NCBI GenBank assembly: GCA_041484525.1 | Contig: JBGPHT010000134.1 | Span: forward strand, 1-21,487 | Origin: JBGPHT01 sp041484525 | Lineage (GTDB): Bacteria; Acidobacteriota; Terriglobia; Bryobacterales; Bryobacteraceae | Length of the DNA stretch: 21,487 nucleotides | Reading direction: 5' to 3' | Part shown: positions 11,054 to 18,304 of the stretch, one piece after another | How positions within the stretch are numbered: position 1 is the stretch's first letter | How the letters are laid out: each line of letters begins with the position of its first letter | Notes under the pieces: generated by a model | What the model was told of the DNA's origin: nothing | The model's database searches: none | The model's input: the letters and a program-made list of their open reading frames with translations, nothing else | Translations under genes and position numbers: made by a program

Positions 11054-11877
11054 TGATCGATGGGATGCGCCGGAGAGTCTTCCTGACGGCCTTTTTCGCA
11101 GCGCCCGCAGCCGCCTTTGGGCGGTTCTGCTGCGTCGAACCTACCTGGTTTGAAGTCACCCATACCTCGATCGCGATTCCGGGAGTCCGGCGCAAACGGA
11201 TTTTGCACATCTCTGACATACATATGTCCGACGGGATGACAGCGGCCGATTTGGAGAGCGGCCTCGAGGCCGGGCTGTCCGAGCGGCCCGACCTGATTTG
11301 CTTCACTGGTGATTTCGTCAGCACGACCACGGGCTTCGATCGGGCAGGACTGAGGCGTCTCCTGCGACGGGCAGCGAATGCGGCTCCGAGTTACGCGGTC
11401 CTGGGGAACCACGACGGTGGCGCATGGCTCGGCCGCCGCGGCGGCAGCGGTTCCACACAGGGCGTGGGCGAACTGGTGGGCTCTAGCGGTGTGCGGTTGC
11501 TGCACAACGCGTCCGCGATCGAACAGGGAATCACACTGATTGGCGTCGGCGATTACTGGAGCGGGGAGTTCGATCCGGAGCGAGCTTTCGGACAACGCAG
11601 GGGTTCGGAGCCCACGGTGGTCCTCTGCCACAATCCGGACGCGAAGAAGGATCTGCGGCATCGGCACTGGGATCTGATGTTGAGCGGGCACACGCACGGG
11701 GGACAGGTTTGCGTACCGGACGTCAATCCGACTTGGACGCCGGTGTCGGACAAGCGCTTCGTGTCGGGACTCTACAAGTGGGACGGGCGGCAGCTCTTCA
11801 TCACACGCGGACTGGGGTCGCCCAAACACGTGCGGGCGTTCTGCCGGCCTGAGGTGTCGATTCTCGATCTCGGATAA
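11053..11877 (+). CDS. Tat-exported calcineurin-like metallophosphoesterase (YaeI/YkuE-like)
   Basis: A 274-residue phosphoesterase expected to act outside the cytoplasm. The N-terminus MRRRVFLTAFFAAPAAAFG carries the twin-arginine pattern RRxFL before a hydrophobic stretch, as in the related YaeI and YkuE enzymes. All metal-binding motifs of the family are present in order: SDIH (Asp55, His57), GDF (Asp87), GNHD (Asn119, His120), His193 in LCHNPD, and GHTHGGQ (His213, His215). YaeI-like enzymes hydrolyse phosphodiester or lipid-linked pyrophosphate bonds; the substrate here is unknown. The ATG at 11065 would put the Tat motif directly at the N-terminus and is an equally good start. The dehydrogenase gene follows 35 bases later on the same strand. 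Confidence 0.88.
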   Translation: MIDGMRRRVFLTAFFAAPAAAFGRFCCVEPTWFEVTHTSIAIPGVRRKRILHISDIHMSDGMTAADLESGLEAGLSERPDLICFTGDFVSTTTGFDRAGLRRLLRRAANAAPSYAVLGNHDGGAWLGRRGGSGSTQGVGELVGSSGVRLLHNASAIEQGITLIGVGDYWSGEFDPERAFGQRRGSEPTVVLCHNPDAKKDLRHRHWDLMLSGHTHGGQVCVPDVNPTWTPVSDKRFVSGLYKWDGRQLFITRGLGSPKHVRAFCRPEVSILDLG

Positions 11878-11912
11878 TTCTGGCAGAAAAAGTAATATCA
11901 TGAGCACCAGTC

Positions 11913-12917
11913 ATGCGAATGGCTGAAGTGCCGAAGAAGGTATTGAAAGGTAAGATCGCGCTGGTTGCCGGAGCGACCCGCGGGGCGGGCCGAGGGATTG
12001 CGGTCGCACTCGGCGAGGCGGGTGCGACGGTTTACTGCACCGGCCGTAGTTCACGGGGACGGCCCGCTACGCCAGGCCGGCCTGAAACTATCGAGGAAAC
12101 TGCTGAGCTGGTCACGGCCGCCGGCGGGCGCGGCATTGCAGTAAGGGTCGATCACACAAAGCCTGCGGACGTGAAAAAACTGGTCGCTGGTATTAGACGG
12201 CGGCACAAGGGACTGGACATTCTGGTCAATGACGTGTGGGGCGGCGACGCGCTGACGGAATTCGGCAAGACATGCTGGACGGTCAACCTGGATAACGGCC
12301 TGCGGATGCTGAAGCAGGCAATCCATTCGCACATCATCACATCCCACTACGCCGTTCCCCTGATGCTGGGCCGAGGCAGGGGGATTATTTTCGAAATCAC
12401 AGATGGGGACGCTTTTTATTACCGCGGTAACAGTTTTTATGACCTAGTGAAGATTTCGGTGATACGGCTGGCCTTTGCCATGGCGCGCGAGCTGCGCAAA
12501 CGAGACATTGCTTCAGTAGCGTTGACTCCGGGCTTTTTGCGTTCGGAAGCGGTCCTGGAGCATTTTGGAGTCAGCGAGGCCAATTGGAAGGAAGCCGGGA
12601 AGAAGGTCCCACCGGGACGAAAGGGAAGAGTGGTGCACGATGCCGCCGCGGATTTCATGGTGTCAGAATCGCCGAGGTACGTAGGACGGGCGGTGGTGGC
12701 GCTGGCGGCGGATCCGAAGGTGAAAGAGAAGAGCGGACGTGTGTTCAGTTCCTGGGCAATGGCGCGGGAGTACGGATTTACCGGCCTCGACGGTACCCGG
12801 CCGCACTGGGGCAGCTATGCCAGGAAGGCTTACGGAAAGTATAAAAGTTGCGATGAGCGATTTTATTCCTACTGGGTACCCGGACTTGTAGAGATGATGT
12901 TCCCGGATTGGTTTTGA
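11913..12917 (+). CDS. Short-chain dehydrogenase/reductase
   Basis: A 334-residue NAD(P)-dependent oxidoreductase. The cofactor-binding GATRGAGRG (residues 20-28) follows a beta strand, the TGRSSRGR segment after the second strand suggests an NADP preference, and the active-site YDLVK gives Tyr176 and Lys180. The usual NNAG is replaced by NDVWGG (106-111). The domain is followed by a longer C-terminal region than classical 250-residue enzymes, with a tail rich in aromatics (HWGSYARKAYGKY, FYSYWVPGLVEMMFPDWF). It resembles the DHRS1-like branch; the substrate is unknown. There is no clear Shine-Dalgarno, and ATG 11919 is an alternative start. The upstream sequence contains TAATAT/TATCAT (11893-11901), which could be its own -10. 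Confidence 0.85.
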   Translation: MRMAEVPKKVLKGKIALVAGATRGAGRGIAVALGEAGATVYCTGRSSRGRPATPGRPETIEETAELVTAAGGRGIAVRVDHTKPADVKKLVAGIRRRHKGLDILVNDVWGGDALTEFGKTCWTVNLDNGLRMLKQAIHSHIITSHYAVPLMLGRGRGIIFEITDGDAFYYRGNSFYDLVKISVIRLAFAMARELRKRDIASVALTPGFLRSEAVLEHFGVSEANWKEAGKKVPPGRKGRVVHDAAADFMVSESPRYVGRAVVALAADPKVKEKSGRVFSSWAMAREYGFTGLDGTRPHWGSYARKAYGKYKSCDERFYSYWVPGLVEMMFPDWF

Positions 12918-12926
12918 TCGCTACTG

Positions 12927-12932
12927 AAGGAG
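12927..12932 (+). promoter_or_regulatory. Shine-Dalgarno of the esterase gene
   Basis: AAGGAG lies six bases before the ATG at 12939. It fixes this start and contrasts with the operon-head genes here, most of which lack such a site. It supports translation of the esterase from a message shared with the dehydrogenase 21 bases upstream. Confidence 0.8.
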
Positions 12933-12938
12933 TCAGGT

Positions 12939-13964
12939 ATGAGACAAGTTACAACATTAGTCATGACTATGGCGATGGCTGGAACAGCGGCGATCGCATT
13001 CGCTCAAACGCCTGCGGCACAAGTCCCCAATCCAAATTCCCAGTATCGGCTGGGGCCGGATTCGATGCCGCAGGAGGGAGTTCCGAAAGGGGAGATACGC
13101 GGGCCGTATACGCTGCCCAGCAAAGTTTATGAAGGTACGCAGCATACTTACTGGGTCTACGTGCCGGCGCAATACGATGCTTCGGTCCCGGCCAGCCTGA
13201 TGATCTTTCAGGACGGACAAGCTATGAAGGCTGAAGACGGAGACGTCCACGCGCAGAACGTGATGGACAACCTGATTTACCGCCGCGAGATTCCCGTCAT
13301 GATCGGCGTGTTCATCAACCCGGGGCGCACACCGGAGCAGCCGGAGCCCACGCTGAAAGAGTGGGGCGATCGGACCACGAACCGCCCGACCGAGTACAAC
13401 ACGCCGGACGACAAGTACGCGAGGGTGATCGTGGACGAACTGATGCCGGTGCTGTACAAGGAGTACAACATTTCGAAAGACCCGGAGCAGCACGGAATCG
13501 GTGGCGCAAGCTCGGGCGCGATTGCGGCGTTTATGGTGGCATGGGAGCGGCCGGACGATTTTCGAAAAGTGCTGAGCGTGGTCGGGAGTTTCGTCAACAT
13601 CCGCGGCGGCCATGTGTACGCCGATCGTGTCCTGAAGAGCGAGAAGAAACCGATCCGGGTGTTCCTGTGCGATGGACGGAACGACAATCGGGGAGCCGGC
13701 CGCGGCGGGGCGTACGACGAAACACGGGATTGGTTCCTGCAGAATGTCCGGCTGATGAAGGCTCTCACGCAGAAGGGGTACGACGTGAATTATTCGTGGG
13801 GGATGAACCTGCATGGCCAGAAGATGGGCGGCGCGATCATGCCGGAGATGATGCGGTGGCTGTGGCGCGACGGTCCGGTTTCGACAGATCCGAAGGACAC
13901 GGTGGAGCGCGGGTTTCGAGAGCCAGCGGCGAAGAAGGCTGCTGAGACTACGCAGAAGAACTGA
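12939..13964 (+). CDS. Secreted esterase, enterochelin-esterase/esterase D-like alpha/beta hydrolase
   Basis: A 341-residue protein with signal peptide MRQVTTLVMTMAMAGTAAIAFAQ. It continues into an alpha/beta-hydrolase domain of the Fes/esterase D family: TYWVYVPAQYD (70-80), SLMIFQDG (86-93, oxyanion region), IPVMIGVFINPGR (118-130), and the nucleophile elbow IGGASSGAIAA (187-197) with Ser191. The triad is likely completed by Asp245 or Asp249 in FLCDGRNDNRG and His292 in NLHGQ. In soil bacteria such enzymes often hydrolyse acyl or feruloyl esters of sugars or siderophores; the real substrate is not known. The C-terminus is low-complexity (EPAAKKAAETTQKN). The 60-bp palindrome begins 14 bases after the stop codon. 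Confidence 0.87.
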   Translation: MRQVTTLVMTMAMAGTAAIAFAQTPAAQVPNPNSQYRLGPDSMPQEGVPKGEIRGPYTLPSKVYEGTQHTYWVYVPAQYDASVPASLMIFQDGQAMKAEDGDVHAQNVMDNLIYRREIPVMIGVFINPGRTPEQPEPTLKEWGDRTTNRPTEYNTPDDKYARVIVDELMPVLYKEYNISKDPEQHGIGGASSGAIAAFMVAWERPDDFRKVLSVVGSFVNIRGGHVYADRVLKSEKKPIRVFLCDGRNDNRGAGRGGAYDETRDWFLQNVRLMKALTQKGYDVNYSWGMNLHGQKMGGAIMPEMMRWLWRDGPVSTDPKDTVERGFREPAAKKAAETTQKN

Positions 13965-13977
13965 CGAGGCTCAAGGT

Positions 13978-14037
13978 TTCGGGGACAGGCTACACAACCT
14001 CGAAACTAGTTTCGAGGTTGTGTAGCCTGTCCCCGAA
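13978..14037. repeat. Perfect 60-bp palindrome (REP-like foldback element, copy 1)
   Basis: Two 30-base arms are exact reverse complements with no spacer; the centre is ACTAGT. Each arm begins TTCGGGGACAGG and contains the core GACAGGCTACACAACCTCGA. The element lies 14 bases after the esterase stop and ends five bases before the phosphoglucomutase start codon. The core recurs in the foldback at 16391-16505. It has no T-run, so it is not a standard terminator, although as RNA it would form a very stable hairpin on either strand. GGGGACAGGC-type palindromes resemble REP sequences moved by RAYT (IS200-like) enzymes; no such gene is in this window. Confidence 0.93.
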
Positions 14038-14042
14038 TTAAC

Positions 14043-15683
14043 ATGGGAATTCATCCGATGGCCGGGCGGGCGCCCGCTCCCGAAATGCTGGTGGATGTAG
14101 CGCGGCTGGTGACGGCTTACTATACCGGCAGGCCGGATGTCGGCGAGGCGGCGCAGCGCGTGAGCTTCGGGACTTCGGGGCATCGCGGGTCGTCGCTGCG
14201 ACAGTCGTTCAACGAGCAGCACATCCTGGCGATCACGCAGGCGATCTGCGAATTTCGGCACGCGGGCGGCGTGGATGGTCCGCTGTTTCTGGCGAAGGAC
14301 ACGCATGCGCTGTCGGAACCGGCGCTGGCTACGGCGCTCGAGGTGCTGGCGGCGAACGGCGTGGAAGTAATGATCGACCAGGATCTGGGGTACACGCCGA
14401 CGCCGGCGTTGTCGCACACCATCCTTACTTATAACGACGGGCGGAAGGCAGGGCTGGCGGATGGGATCGTCATCACGCCATCGCACAATCCGCCGGAAGA
14501 TGGCGGGTTCAAATACAATCCGACGAACGGCGGTCCGGCGGACACGTCGGCGACGAAGTGGATTCAGGACCGCGCGAACGCGATGCTGGCGGCGGGGTTG
14601 GGCGATGTGAAGCGGATCGGGTACGCGGCGGCGCTGGCGGCGGCCGGTACGCATCGGTTCGATTATGTCTCGAGCTACGTGAACGATCTGGGTGCGGCGG
14701 TGGATCTGGATGCGGTGCATTCTGCGGGGCTGAAACTGTGCGCGGACGCGCTAGGCGGCGCCGGCATCGCGTATTGGGGACGGATCGCGGAGCGGTACGG
14801 GCTGAACATCGAGGTGGAGCACGGGCATGCGGATCCGACGTTCCGGTTCATGCGCCTGGATTGGGACGGACGGATCCGGATGGATTGTTCGTCGCCGTAT
14901 GCGATGGCGGGGCTGATCGCGTTGAAGGACCGGTTCGACGTTGCATTTGCGTGCGACACGGATCACGATCGCCACGGCGTGGTGACGCGCCGGGCGGGGC
15001 TGCTGAATCCGAATCACTATCTGGCGGCGGCGATCTGGTACCTGTTCTCGAACCGGCCGGATTGGCGCACGGATGCGGGAGTAGGGAAGACGATGGTGTC
15101 GAGCAGCATCATCGACGGCGTGACGGCGCACCTGAAGCGGCGGCTGATGGAGGTGCCGGTCGGGTTCAAGTGGTTCGTCGATGGGCTGCTGGACGGGTCG
15201 CTCGGTTTCGGCGGCGAGGAGAGCGCGGGCGCGTCGTTCCTCAGGCGCGATGGGACTGTGTGGAGCACGGACAAAGACGGGATCGTGATGGGGCTGTTGG
15301 CGGCGGAGATGCTGGCGCGGACGGGGAAGGACCCGGGAGAGATTTACAGGAAACTCACGGAGCAATTCGGGGCGCCGGTGTACGAACGCATCGACGCTCC
15401 GGCTACGCCCGAGCAGAAAGCGGCCCTGGCGCGGCTCTCGCCGGAGCAGGTGAAGGCGCGGGAGTTTGCGGGCGATCCGATCGAAGCGATGCTGACGAAA
15501 GCGCCCGGCAACGGCGCGGCGCTCGGCGGCTTGAAGGTGGTGACGAAACGCGGATGGTTTGCGGCGCGGCCGTCGGGGACGGAGAACGTGTACAAGATTT
15601 ATGCGGAGAGTTTCGCGGGCGTGGAGCATTTAAGGCGGGTGCAAGAGGAGGCGCGGGAGTTGGTCCGCGCGGTGGTGGGGTGA
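14043..15683 (+). CDS. pgm: Phosphoglucomutase, alpha-D-glucose-specific
   Basis: Interconverts glucose 1-phosphate and glucose 6-phosphate in the cytoplasm, linking glycogen, trehalose or envelope-sugar synthesis to glycolysis. The 546 residues match the E. coli Pgm length, and the N-terminus (MGIHPMAGRAPA, then SFGTSGHRGS) aligns with E. coli Pgm from its first residue, which supports the ATG at 14043. The phosphoserine loop GIVITPSHNPPEDGGFKYNP has catalytic Ser147, the metal loop DTDHD has Asp305/307/309, the sugar-binding GEESAG is at 391-396, and the phosphate-binding RPSGTEN is at 509-515. There is no Shine-Dalgarno: the five bases between the palindrome and the ATG read TTAAC. Expression therefore depends on transcription through the palindrome or an atypical start. 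Confidence 0.97.
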   Translation: MGIHPMAGRAPAPEMLVDVARLVTAYYTGRPDVGEAAQRVSFGTSGHRGSSLRQSFNEQHILAITQAICEFRHAGGVDGPLFLAKDTHALSEPALATALEVLAANGVEVMIDQDLGYTPTPALSHTILTYNDGRKAGLADGIVITPSHNPPEDGGFKYNPTNGGPADTSATKWIQDRANAMLAAGLGDVKRIGYAAALAAAGTHRFDYVSSYVNDLGAAVDLDAVHSAGLKLCADALGGAGIAYWGRIAERYGLNIEVEHGHADPTFRFMRLDWDGRIRMDCSSPYAMAGLIALKDRFDVAFACDTDHDRHGVVTRRAGLLNPNHYLAAAIWYLFSNRPDWRTDAGVGKTMVSSSIIDGVTAHLKRRLMEVPVGFKWFVDGLLDGSLGFGGEESAGASFLRRDGTVWSTDKDGIVMGLLAAEMLARTGKDPGEIYRKLTEQFGAPVYERIDAPATPEQKAALARLSPEQVKAREFAGDPIEAMLTKAPGNGAALGGLKVVTKRGWFAARPSGTENVYKIYAESFAGVEHLRRVQEEARELVRAVVG

Positions 15684-15715
15684 TGCTATCCTTGGCTAAC
15701 CTTCCATAGTTTACG

Positions 15716-15744
15716 TTGCGCTCACGCGCGGGGTAGTGTGTACT
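15716..15744 (+). promoter_or_regulatory. Candidate promoter of the outer-membrane barrel gene
   Basis: TTGCGC (15716-15721) and TGTACT (15739-15744) are separated by 17 bases and each match their consensus at four of six positions. The -10 ends seven bases before the GTG at 15752, and no Shine-Dalgarno is present. This suggests transcription begins at the start codon. Confidence 0.45.
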
Positions 15745-15751
15745 GCTAGCT

Positions 15752-16381
15752 GTGAAGCTGAAACTTTTCGCGGCACTGATTTTCGCAAGCGCGTGCTTCG
15801 CGCAGCGATGGGAACTGGGCGGCACCGCCGGGTATGGCGCGTACCGCAACGGGAGCGCGAGTGCACCGGGCGGGACGGCGGCGGTGGGAATCCAGAATAG
15901 CTTCGCCGTAGGATTTGTGGCCGGCGAAAACATGTACCGGCACATCGGAGGCGAATTTCGATACCTGTTTCAGGACGGCGATCCGTTCGTGCAATCGGGT
16001 GGCGCGAAAAGCAACATTCAGGGACAATCGCATTCCTTTCACTACAATATGCTGTTTCATCTGTACGACCGGGACAAGCACTTCCGGCCGTATGCGTCGA
16101 TTGGCGTGGGCGCGAAATACTACGTGACGACGGGGTCGGCGCCGGTGCCGCAACCATTTTCGAAGATCGTGCTGCTGGCGCCGGTGAATCAGACGGTGGT
16201 GCTGGGAGCGGTGGGCGGCGGATTGAAGTACCGGTTCGGACGGCATACGATCGTGCGGGGGGAGTTCTTGGATTACATCACGCCGATGCCGTCGCACTTG
16301 TTTATTCCGGCGAAAGATGGGACGGTGCGCGGGATTCTGCATCAGTTCACGCCGATGATGGGAGTGAGCTGGGCGTTCTGA
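15752..16381 (+). CDS. Small outer-membrane beta-barrel protein
   Basis: A 209-residue protein starting at GTG with a signal peptide, MKLKLFAALIFASACFA, cut before QRWELGG. The mature part alternates polar and aromatic/glycine residues in strand-like blocks (GGTAGYGAYRNG, GGEFRYLFQDGDP, RPYASIGVGAKYYV, GAVGGGLKYRFGRHTIVRGEFLDYI) and ends in GVSWAF with a terminal phenylalanine. This is the pattern of OmpA/OmpW-like eight-strand barrels. Its role (porin-like, adhesion or lipid handling) is unknown. The stop codon is nine bases from the start of the 16391-16505 foldback, which separates it from the convergent glycosidase gene. Confidence 0.72.
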   Translation: MKLKLFAALIFASACFAQRWELGGTAGYGAYRNGSASAPGGTAAVGIQNSFAVGFVAGENMYRHIGGEFRYLFQDGDPFVQSGGAKSNIQGQSHSFHYNMLFHLYDRDKHFRPYASIGVGAKYYVTTGSAPVPQPFSKIVLLAPVNQTVVLGAVGGGLKYRFGRHTIVRGEFLDYITPMPSHLFIPAKDGTVRGILHQFTPMMGVSWAF

Positions 16382-16390
16382 GCAGCACTA

Positions 16391-16505
16391 CCCACGAAGC
16401 CACACCTCGTAATTCGGTGACAGGCTACACAACCTCGAAATTCAAGGGCGGAATTTCGAGGTTGTGTAGCCTGTCACCGAATTACGAGGGCGGTGGCTTC
16501 GTGGG
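16391..16505. repeat. Long foldback (REP-like element, copy 2) overlapping the glycosidase 3' end
   Basis: Inner arms of 39 bases (16405-16443 and 16451-16489) are perfect reverse complements around a seven-base loop. Outer arms of 13 bases (16391-16403 and 16493-16505, CCCACGAAGCCAC and its complement) also pair perfectly, with one unpaired base on the left and three on the right. The inner arms contain the same core, GACAGGCTACACAACCTCGA, as the palindrome at 13978-14037. The right half encodes the last codons and TGA stop of the glycosidase gene on the minus strand, so the left half is an inverted copy of that gene end. No T-run follows. Confidence 0.93.
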
Positions 16506-18222
16506 GCTTTAGATCCACGGAGACTGTGCCTTGCTTGAGGCCGTAGTCGCGGCCGGACCAGAGATCACTGACGCGGGCGGGGGCGGCGAGTTTCACCGGG
16601 ATGGCGGCGGCTGTGTCGGCCCAGTTGAAGACGCAGATCAGGGTGCGATCTTTCAGGCGGATGACGCCGGTGCGCAGGGCTTCGTCTTCGAATTCGGCGG
16701 CGACTCCCGTCGGAGGCAAGAGCTTCTTCAGCATCGCCAGACGATCGGCGGGGATGGCGGTGAGGTCGTCGCCGGAAAGCACGAGGCCGCCGGCGGCGAG
16801 GATCGCGGTGGCGTGGAAGCGGTACTCTTCTTCGGGGAGCGTGCCGCTGAGAGTGACGGCATCGGGATCGTTCCACCAGAGGCGGCCGTTCTGCCAGTTG
16901 CGATTGAGATTCTGGCGCGCGGTTTTCTGGATGACGTCCCAGGTGCGCTTGATGTCGGCGGAACTGCGGGAGCCGTGGATCAGGCCGAACGACGGCCAGA
17001 TGGGGTGGTTGCAACCCAGGATGAAACCGTCGCCGGCGCCGCGCAGGACAGCCTGCATGCCGCGACGGTAGGCTTCGACACGAGTGGCTTTGGGATCGTG
17101 CAGGCGTCCGCCGTGCATCGCGCCCCAGAAGTTCGCGTCCAGTTTGAAATAGGTGACGCCCCACTCCTGGCGCATGGTGCGGAACAGATTCTCGAGATGC
17201 TTCTGGACTTCGGGATTGGTGCCGTCGAGGGCGTACCACGGGCCGCGGCGCCATCCCTGGAAAGTTACTTTGGCGGCGGAGAGCGGCTTGCCGTCATCGC
17301 CCTTCATGAACCAATCGGGATGCTGTTCGAAGAGGTGCGAGCCGGCCTCGGCGATGAAGGGGGCGACCCAGATGGCGGGCTCGAAGCCCTGGTCGCGGAT
17401 CGATTTGAGGACGCCGCGAACGTCGCCGCCGAAGGCATTGCCGGTCTCGAGCCAATCGCCCATGGCGGGTTGATAGCCGTCGTCGATCTGAACGTATTTC
17501 AGTTGCGGGACATCTTTGGAAATCGTAGACAGGTTGTCCATCACGTTTTTGGCGGTCACGCGCGGGCCGAAGCAATACCAGGAGCACCAGCCGGCGGGAG
17601 GGTTTTTGAAACGGAGCGGCGGGTGGTTGCGGTCGATGCGATCGGCGAGTTTGGTGAGGAGGGCGGCGCGGTTTCGGCCGGTGGTGAAGAGGAACTCTTC
17701 GAGCTCCCAGGTTTCGCCGGGTGCGATGGCGAGGCCTTCGGTGTCGAGTACGACTTCGATGGATTTGGGGCGGAGATAGAAGCGGCCGGCGAAGCGTCGG
17801 GAACTGGTGAATCCAAGCAGCATGGTGTCGGAGGCTGGCGGCGTGAGGGTCAGCATGCCGGTGACGACGCGGGCGCCGGCGGGTTGCGGGATCTTGTAGT
17901 GCTTCAACTCGTCGTAGCCGAGGTCAATGGGGCTGCCGAGGGTGCCGGCGGTCTGGGAGAGCATCTGAAAGCTTTCGCCGTAAAGGGCGGTGTTGCCGGG
18001 GAGGTCGTGGGCGATGCGGAAGAGCGCGATTTCGTTGACGTGGACGGGCGTCTTGCCGGTGTTGGTGAGGCGGGCGAGATAGAAATCGCCGGAGCGCTCG
18101 CCGGAAAGTTTCAGGGCGGCGGCGGGTTCGACGCTGCGGATCTCGGGCTTGGCGGTCCACACGTCGAGCGAGGCGGCGGGGAGCGCAAGGGAGCAGAAGA
18201 AAAGAGCAAGAGGGCGGTACAC
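16474..18222 (-). CDS. Secreted GH36-like alpha-galactosidase (clan GH-D glycosidase)
   Basis: A 582-residue exported glycoside hydrolase, probably releasing alpha-linked galactose or a related sugar from plant or microbial glycans. A signal peptide (MYRPLALFFCSLALPAAS) and a beta-rich N-terminal domain (about 20-200) precede a TIM barrel with GWCSWYCFG (211-219), YVQIDDGYQ (243-251), YFKLDANFWG (358-367, probable nucleophile Asp362), SRSSADIKRTWD (418-429, probable acid/base Asp423) and WWNDPDAV (449-456). A short C-terminal beta domain closes it. The start is GTG at 18222, the first codon before a clean signal peptide. A TAAAGT -10-like element lies six bases upstream, with no Shine-Dalgarno. 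The last codons and TGA lie inside the foldback. Other GH-D specificities (for example GH27-like or alpha-N-acetylgalactosaminidase) cannot be excluded. Confidence 0.85.
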   Translation of the reverse strand: MYRPLALFFCSLALPAASLDVWTAKPEIRSVEPAAALKLSGERSGDFYLARLTNTGKTPVHVNEIALFRIAHDLPGNTALYGESFQMLSQTAGTLGSPIDLGYDELKHYKIPQPAGARVVTGMLTLTPPASDTMLLGFTSSRRFAGRFYLRPKSIEVVLDTEGLAIAPGETWELEEFLFTTGRNRAALLTKLADRIDRNHPPLRFKNPPAGWCSWYCFGPRVTAKNVMDNLSTISKDVPQLKYVQIDDGYQPAMGDWLETGNAFGGDVRGVLKSIRDQGFEPAIWVAPFIAEAGSHLFEQHPDWFMKGDDGKPLSAAKVTFQGWRRGPWYALDGTNPEVQKHLENLFRTMRQEWGVTYFKLDANFWGAMHGGRLHDPKATRVEAYRRGMQAVLRGAGDGFILGCNHPIWPSFGLIHGSRSSADIKRTWDVIQKTARQNLNRNWQNGRLWWNDPDAVTLSGTLPEEEYRFHATAILAAGGLVLSGDDLTAIPADRLAMLKKLLPPTGVAAEFEDEALRTGVIRLKDRTLICVFNWADTAAAIPVKLAAPARVSDLWSGRDYGLKQGTVSVDLKPHEATALVIR

Positions 18223-18228
18223 GAACCT

Positions 18229-18258
18229 ACTTTAGCGATATCGAAAGGGGCACGGCAA
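18229..18258 (-). promoter_or_regulatory. Candidate promoter of the glycosidase gene
   Basis: On the minus strand TTGCCG (18258-18253) and TAAAGT (18234-18229) are 18 bases apart, each with four of six consensus matches. The -10 ends six bases before the GTG start. It lies back to back with the padR promoter at 18267-18295, so the two genes share a divergent control region of about 80 bases. Confidence 0.42.
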
Positions 18259-18266
18259 CCGCCCTG

Positions 18267-18295
18267 TTGACATCCCACACAAAGCGGTGCATACT
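18267..18295 (+). promoter_or_regulatory. padR promoter, with an inverted repeat over -10 and start codon
   Basis: A perfect -35 TTGACA (18267-18272) is followed 17 bases later by CATACT (18290-18295). The -10 ends nine bases before the ATG at 18305. GCATA (18289-18293) and TATGC (18304-18308) form an inverted repeat with ten bases between, spanning the -10 and the start codon. That is a natural place for self-repression by the PadR protein, though this is inference. Confidence 0.6.
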
Positions 18296-18304
18296 TCTGT
18301 TGTT

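Noticed and set aside
13978..14037. Palindrome as a transcription terminator of the esterase operon
   Set aside because: The stem is strong but there is no T-run on either strand, and the same core occurs elsewhere as a repeat, so a repeat element is the better reading. It may still affect transcription.
16531..18270. 579-codon open frame on the plus strand, opposite the glycosidase gene
   Set aside because: It is Gly/Glu/Ala-rich with no domain, lies entirely antisense to a gene with all GH36-like motifs, and arises from the high-GC codon pattern.
18287..18304. GTG at 18287 as the padR start
   Set aside because: It overlaps the likely -10 element and adds six residues outside the family's usual N-terminus; ATG 18305 fits better.
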